Shown: positions 6,158 through 7,516 of the stretch, piece after piece | Layout of the letters: the number at the start of each line of letters is the position of its first letter | Numbering within the stretch: the first letter of the stretch is position 1 | Source: an uncultured Pirellula sp. | GTDB taxonomy: Bacteria; Planctomycetota; Planctomycetia; Pirellulales; Pirellulaceae | Length of the DNA stretch: 7,516 bases | Reading direction: 5' to 3' | Assembly: GCA_903837255.1 (NCBI GenBank) | Contig: CAILTZ010000901.1 | Location: 1-7,516, forward strand | Notes under the pieces: model-generated | What the model saw: the letters and a program-made list of their open reading frames with translations, nothing else | Told to the model about the DNA's origin: nothing | Databases searched by the model: none | Made by a program: the position numbers and the translations under genes

Positions 6158-7063
6158 ATGCGATCAATCTACAACGTTTCCTTATCCACCCGCGGACTAA
6201 AGTCTCCGTTGTCGACAATCTTTGCACTTTTTTCGTGCGTAATGGTTCTCTCAACGATCTGCCAATATGCCCAGGGACAAGAAGAGGGCTGGGTCGAGCA
6301 ACCTGAAATTCTCAAAAGAATCGAAAAAAGTTTTGCAGATCCTCCCGAGTGCAAAAAGATGGTAGAGGATGGCCGAGTATGGATTCATCGAGATGAACAA
6401 GCGGTCATCGTCGATGGTTACATCTGCCAACGAAACGCCCCTCTCGAGATGTTCGCCTGCCCTATCGGAACCAAAGAGCACGAGTCGGTCGTCGCGGTGT
6501 TTGCAAAGTCACGATTTGTGCACGCATCCTTGCTCGCTGTCGGTGGAGTTCCAGGAAAACCAGTTGCTTTCGAACCCAAATTCACCCCTGCAAGCGGTAC
6601 GACAATCCGCGTCTACGCCTTGTGGCACGACGAAAAAGGCGCGACACAAGCAACCCTGGCCCAGCATTGGATCCGTCAAACAGGGACCAAAAAACCGATG
6701 CTCTGGGATTGGGTATTCGCCGGTAGCAAGATCTACAAAGATCCAGAAACTGGGAACGAGACCTACATGGGCGACGGAGGTGAACTGCTGAGCGTGGCCA
6801 ACTTCATGACCTCGACAATGGATGTGGCTGTCAAAAGCGATGCGGCCAACGCAGGTTTGGTCTTCGAGACCTTCACCGACAAGATCCCCAAACGCTTTTC
6901 GCCCATTAGGCTCGTGCTGGTCTTGAGCGACCAAGCCCCTTATGCCGACGACATCTCAGACAAAGATAAAGACAAAGACAAGCAAGAGCCCGAGTTACCC
7001 AAGCATCTCAAGGCGGAAGTGCCCAAGCGTCTCTTGGAGTTCCTGCCCCCGAAGAAATCGTGA
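6158..7063 (+). CDS. Exported YdjY-domain protein
   Basis: A 301-residue protein. Residues 70-260 follow the YdjY-domain pattern: GRVWIHRDEQAVIVDGYICQ, APLEMFACPIGTKEHESVVA (95-114), HASLLAVGGVPGKPV (122-136), HWIRQTGTKKPMLWDWVFAG (170-189) and a GGELLSVANF segment (207-216). The molecular function of the family is not established to my knowledge. Residues 1-40 look like a signal peptide: basic start, hydrophobic stretch about 21-35, possible cleavage after Ala-Gln-Gly at 38-40. LFSC at 24-27 is a poor lipobox. ATG 6158 is chosen because AGGA lies 9 nt upstream (6145-6148) and the signal peptide begins there; in-frame ATGs at 6113 and 6140 are weaker. The C-terminal tail from about 264 is charged, with a 6-bp (GACAAA-like) repeat at 6959-6982 encoding Asp-Lys pairs. 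The stop is one base before pyrF. Confidence 0.88.
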   Translation: MRSIYNVSLSTRGLKSPLSTIFALFSCVMVLSTICQYAQGQEEGWVEQPEILKRIEKSFADPPECKKMVEDGRVWIHRDEQAVIVDGYICQRNAPLEMFACPIGTKEHESVVAVFAKSRFVHASLLAVGGVPGKPVAFEPKFTPASGTTIRVYALWHDEKGATQATLAQHWIRQTGTKKPMLWDWVFAGSKIYKDPETGNETYMGDGGELLSVANFMTSTMDVAVKSDAANAGLVFETFTDKIPKRFSPIRLVLVLSDQAPYADDISDKDKDKDKQEPELPKHLKAEVPKRLLEFLPPKKS

Positions 7064-7064
7064 C

Positions 7065-7516
7065 ATGACCCCATTTGGACAACGACTCGCACTGGCCGTT
7101 ACTCAAAAGAAGAATCCCGTTTGTGTAGGCATCGACCCACGAGCAACCTCTCTGCCAGAGTTGCTCAGGCCCAACCCAAGCGCCAGCATCGAACAGATCG
7201 TCCAATCGATCGAGACGTTTTGCTTGGCAATCATCGATGCGGTCGCGGATCTGGTTCCAGCAGTCAAACCACAAGCTGCCTTTTTTGAAGAGCTCGGGCC
7301 CCTGGGAATGGTGGCATTGCACAAGACCGTCCGTTACGCAAACCAGCGCGGATTGCTGGTGATTATGGATGCCAAGCGGGGGGATATCGGCACGACCGCA
7401 GCGGCCTACGCGAATGCTTATCTGGGCTCGGGGGCGCCTGGTTCGTCGGCTTATAGCCCCTGGGGTGCTGACGCTCTGACGATCAATCCTTATCTAGGTG
7501 CCGACACACTCGAACC
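7065..7516 (+). CDS. pyrF: Orotidine 5'-phosphate decarboxylase, type 2 (5' part; 3' end beyond window)
   Basis: The enzyme converts OMP to UMP, the last step of de novo UMP synthesis, in the cytoplasm. The window holds 150 full codons, roughly half of the family length. CVGIDPR (20-26) is the first substrate-binding strand. VKPQAAFFEELG (67-78) supplies the conserved Lys68. MDAKRGDIGTTAAAYA (101-116) carries the Asp102-x-Lys104-x-x-Asp107 catalytic set. ADALTINPYLGADTLE (135-150) is typical of the type-2 (long) PyrF group. ATG 7065 follows the upstream TGA (7061-7063) by one base, so translation is probably coupled and the gene shares a transcript with the YdjY-domain gene. A weak GAAGAA (7051-7056) inside the upstream gene may be the ribosome-binding site. 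Confidence 0.96.
   Translation, partial: MTPFGQRLALAVTQKKNPVCVGIDPRATSLPELLRPNPSASIEQIVQSIETFCLAIIDAVADLVPAVKPQAAFFEELGPLGMVALHKTVRYANQRGLLVIMDAKRGDIGTTAAAYANAYLGSGAPGSSAYSPWGADALTINPYLGADTLE

Overview
The window looks like a chromosomal segment from a planctomycete, probably a Pirellulaceae-type organism. This rests on recognising a secreted YdjY-domain protein, a divergent Tex-like paralog, a type-2 PyrF, moderately high GC and mostly weak Shine-Dalgarno sites. It is inference from protein resemblance, not a database match. No tRNA, rRNA, CRISPR array, insertion sequence or prophage gene was found.

Layout, left to right. (1) Bases 1-2463, minus strand: one long gene whose 3' end lies off the left edge, encoding a Tex-like RNA-binding/transcription-accessory protein. 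Its core (degenerate YqgF/RNase H-like fold plus helix-hairpin-helix) is flanked by two in-frame minisatellites: a 15-bp repeat encoding Ser/Ala/Glu pentapeptides, and a 9-bp repeat encoding Asp-Gln-Ser triplets that runs out of the window. (2) Bases 2464-2846: a gene-poor gap with a good candidate promoter for the Tex-like gene and an unexplained set of nested inverted repeats. (3) Bases 2847-3185, plus strand: a small hypothetical gene whose stop codon overlaps that of the next gene tail to tail. (4) Bases 3182-3967, minus: a complete SRAP (YedK/HMCES-type) abasic-site shield protein. (5) Bases 4009-5985, minus: an unrecognised 658-residue protein 41 bp upstream of the SRAP gene, probably in the same transcript. 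(6) Bases 5986-6157: a short divergent promoter region with inverted repeats. (7) Bases 6158-7063, plus: a secreted or membrane-anchored YdjY-domain protein. (8) Bases 7065-7516, plus: the first half of pyrF, one base after the ydjY-like stop.

How the parts may work together: the minus-strand genes 4 and 5 form a likely two-gene unit of an unknown protein and a DNA-damage protein. The plus-strand pair 7 and 8 is a tightly coupled unit joining an exported protein to pyrimidine synthesis. The Tex-like gene probably has its own promoter. I see no clear defence or biosynthetic system. The most unusual parts are the repeat-expanded Tex paralog, the unknown 658-residue protein, and the structured intergenic element.
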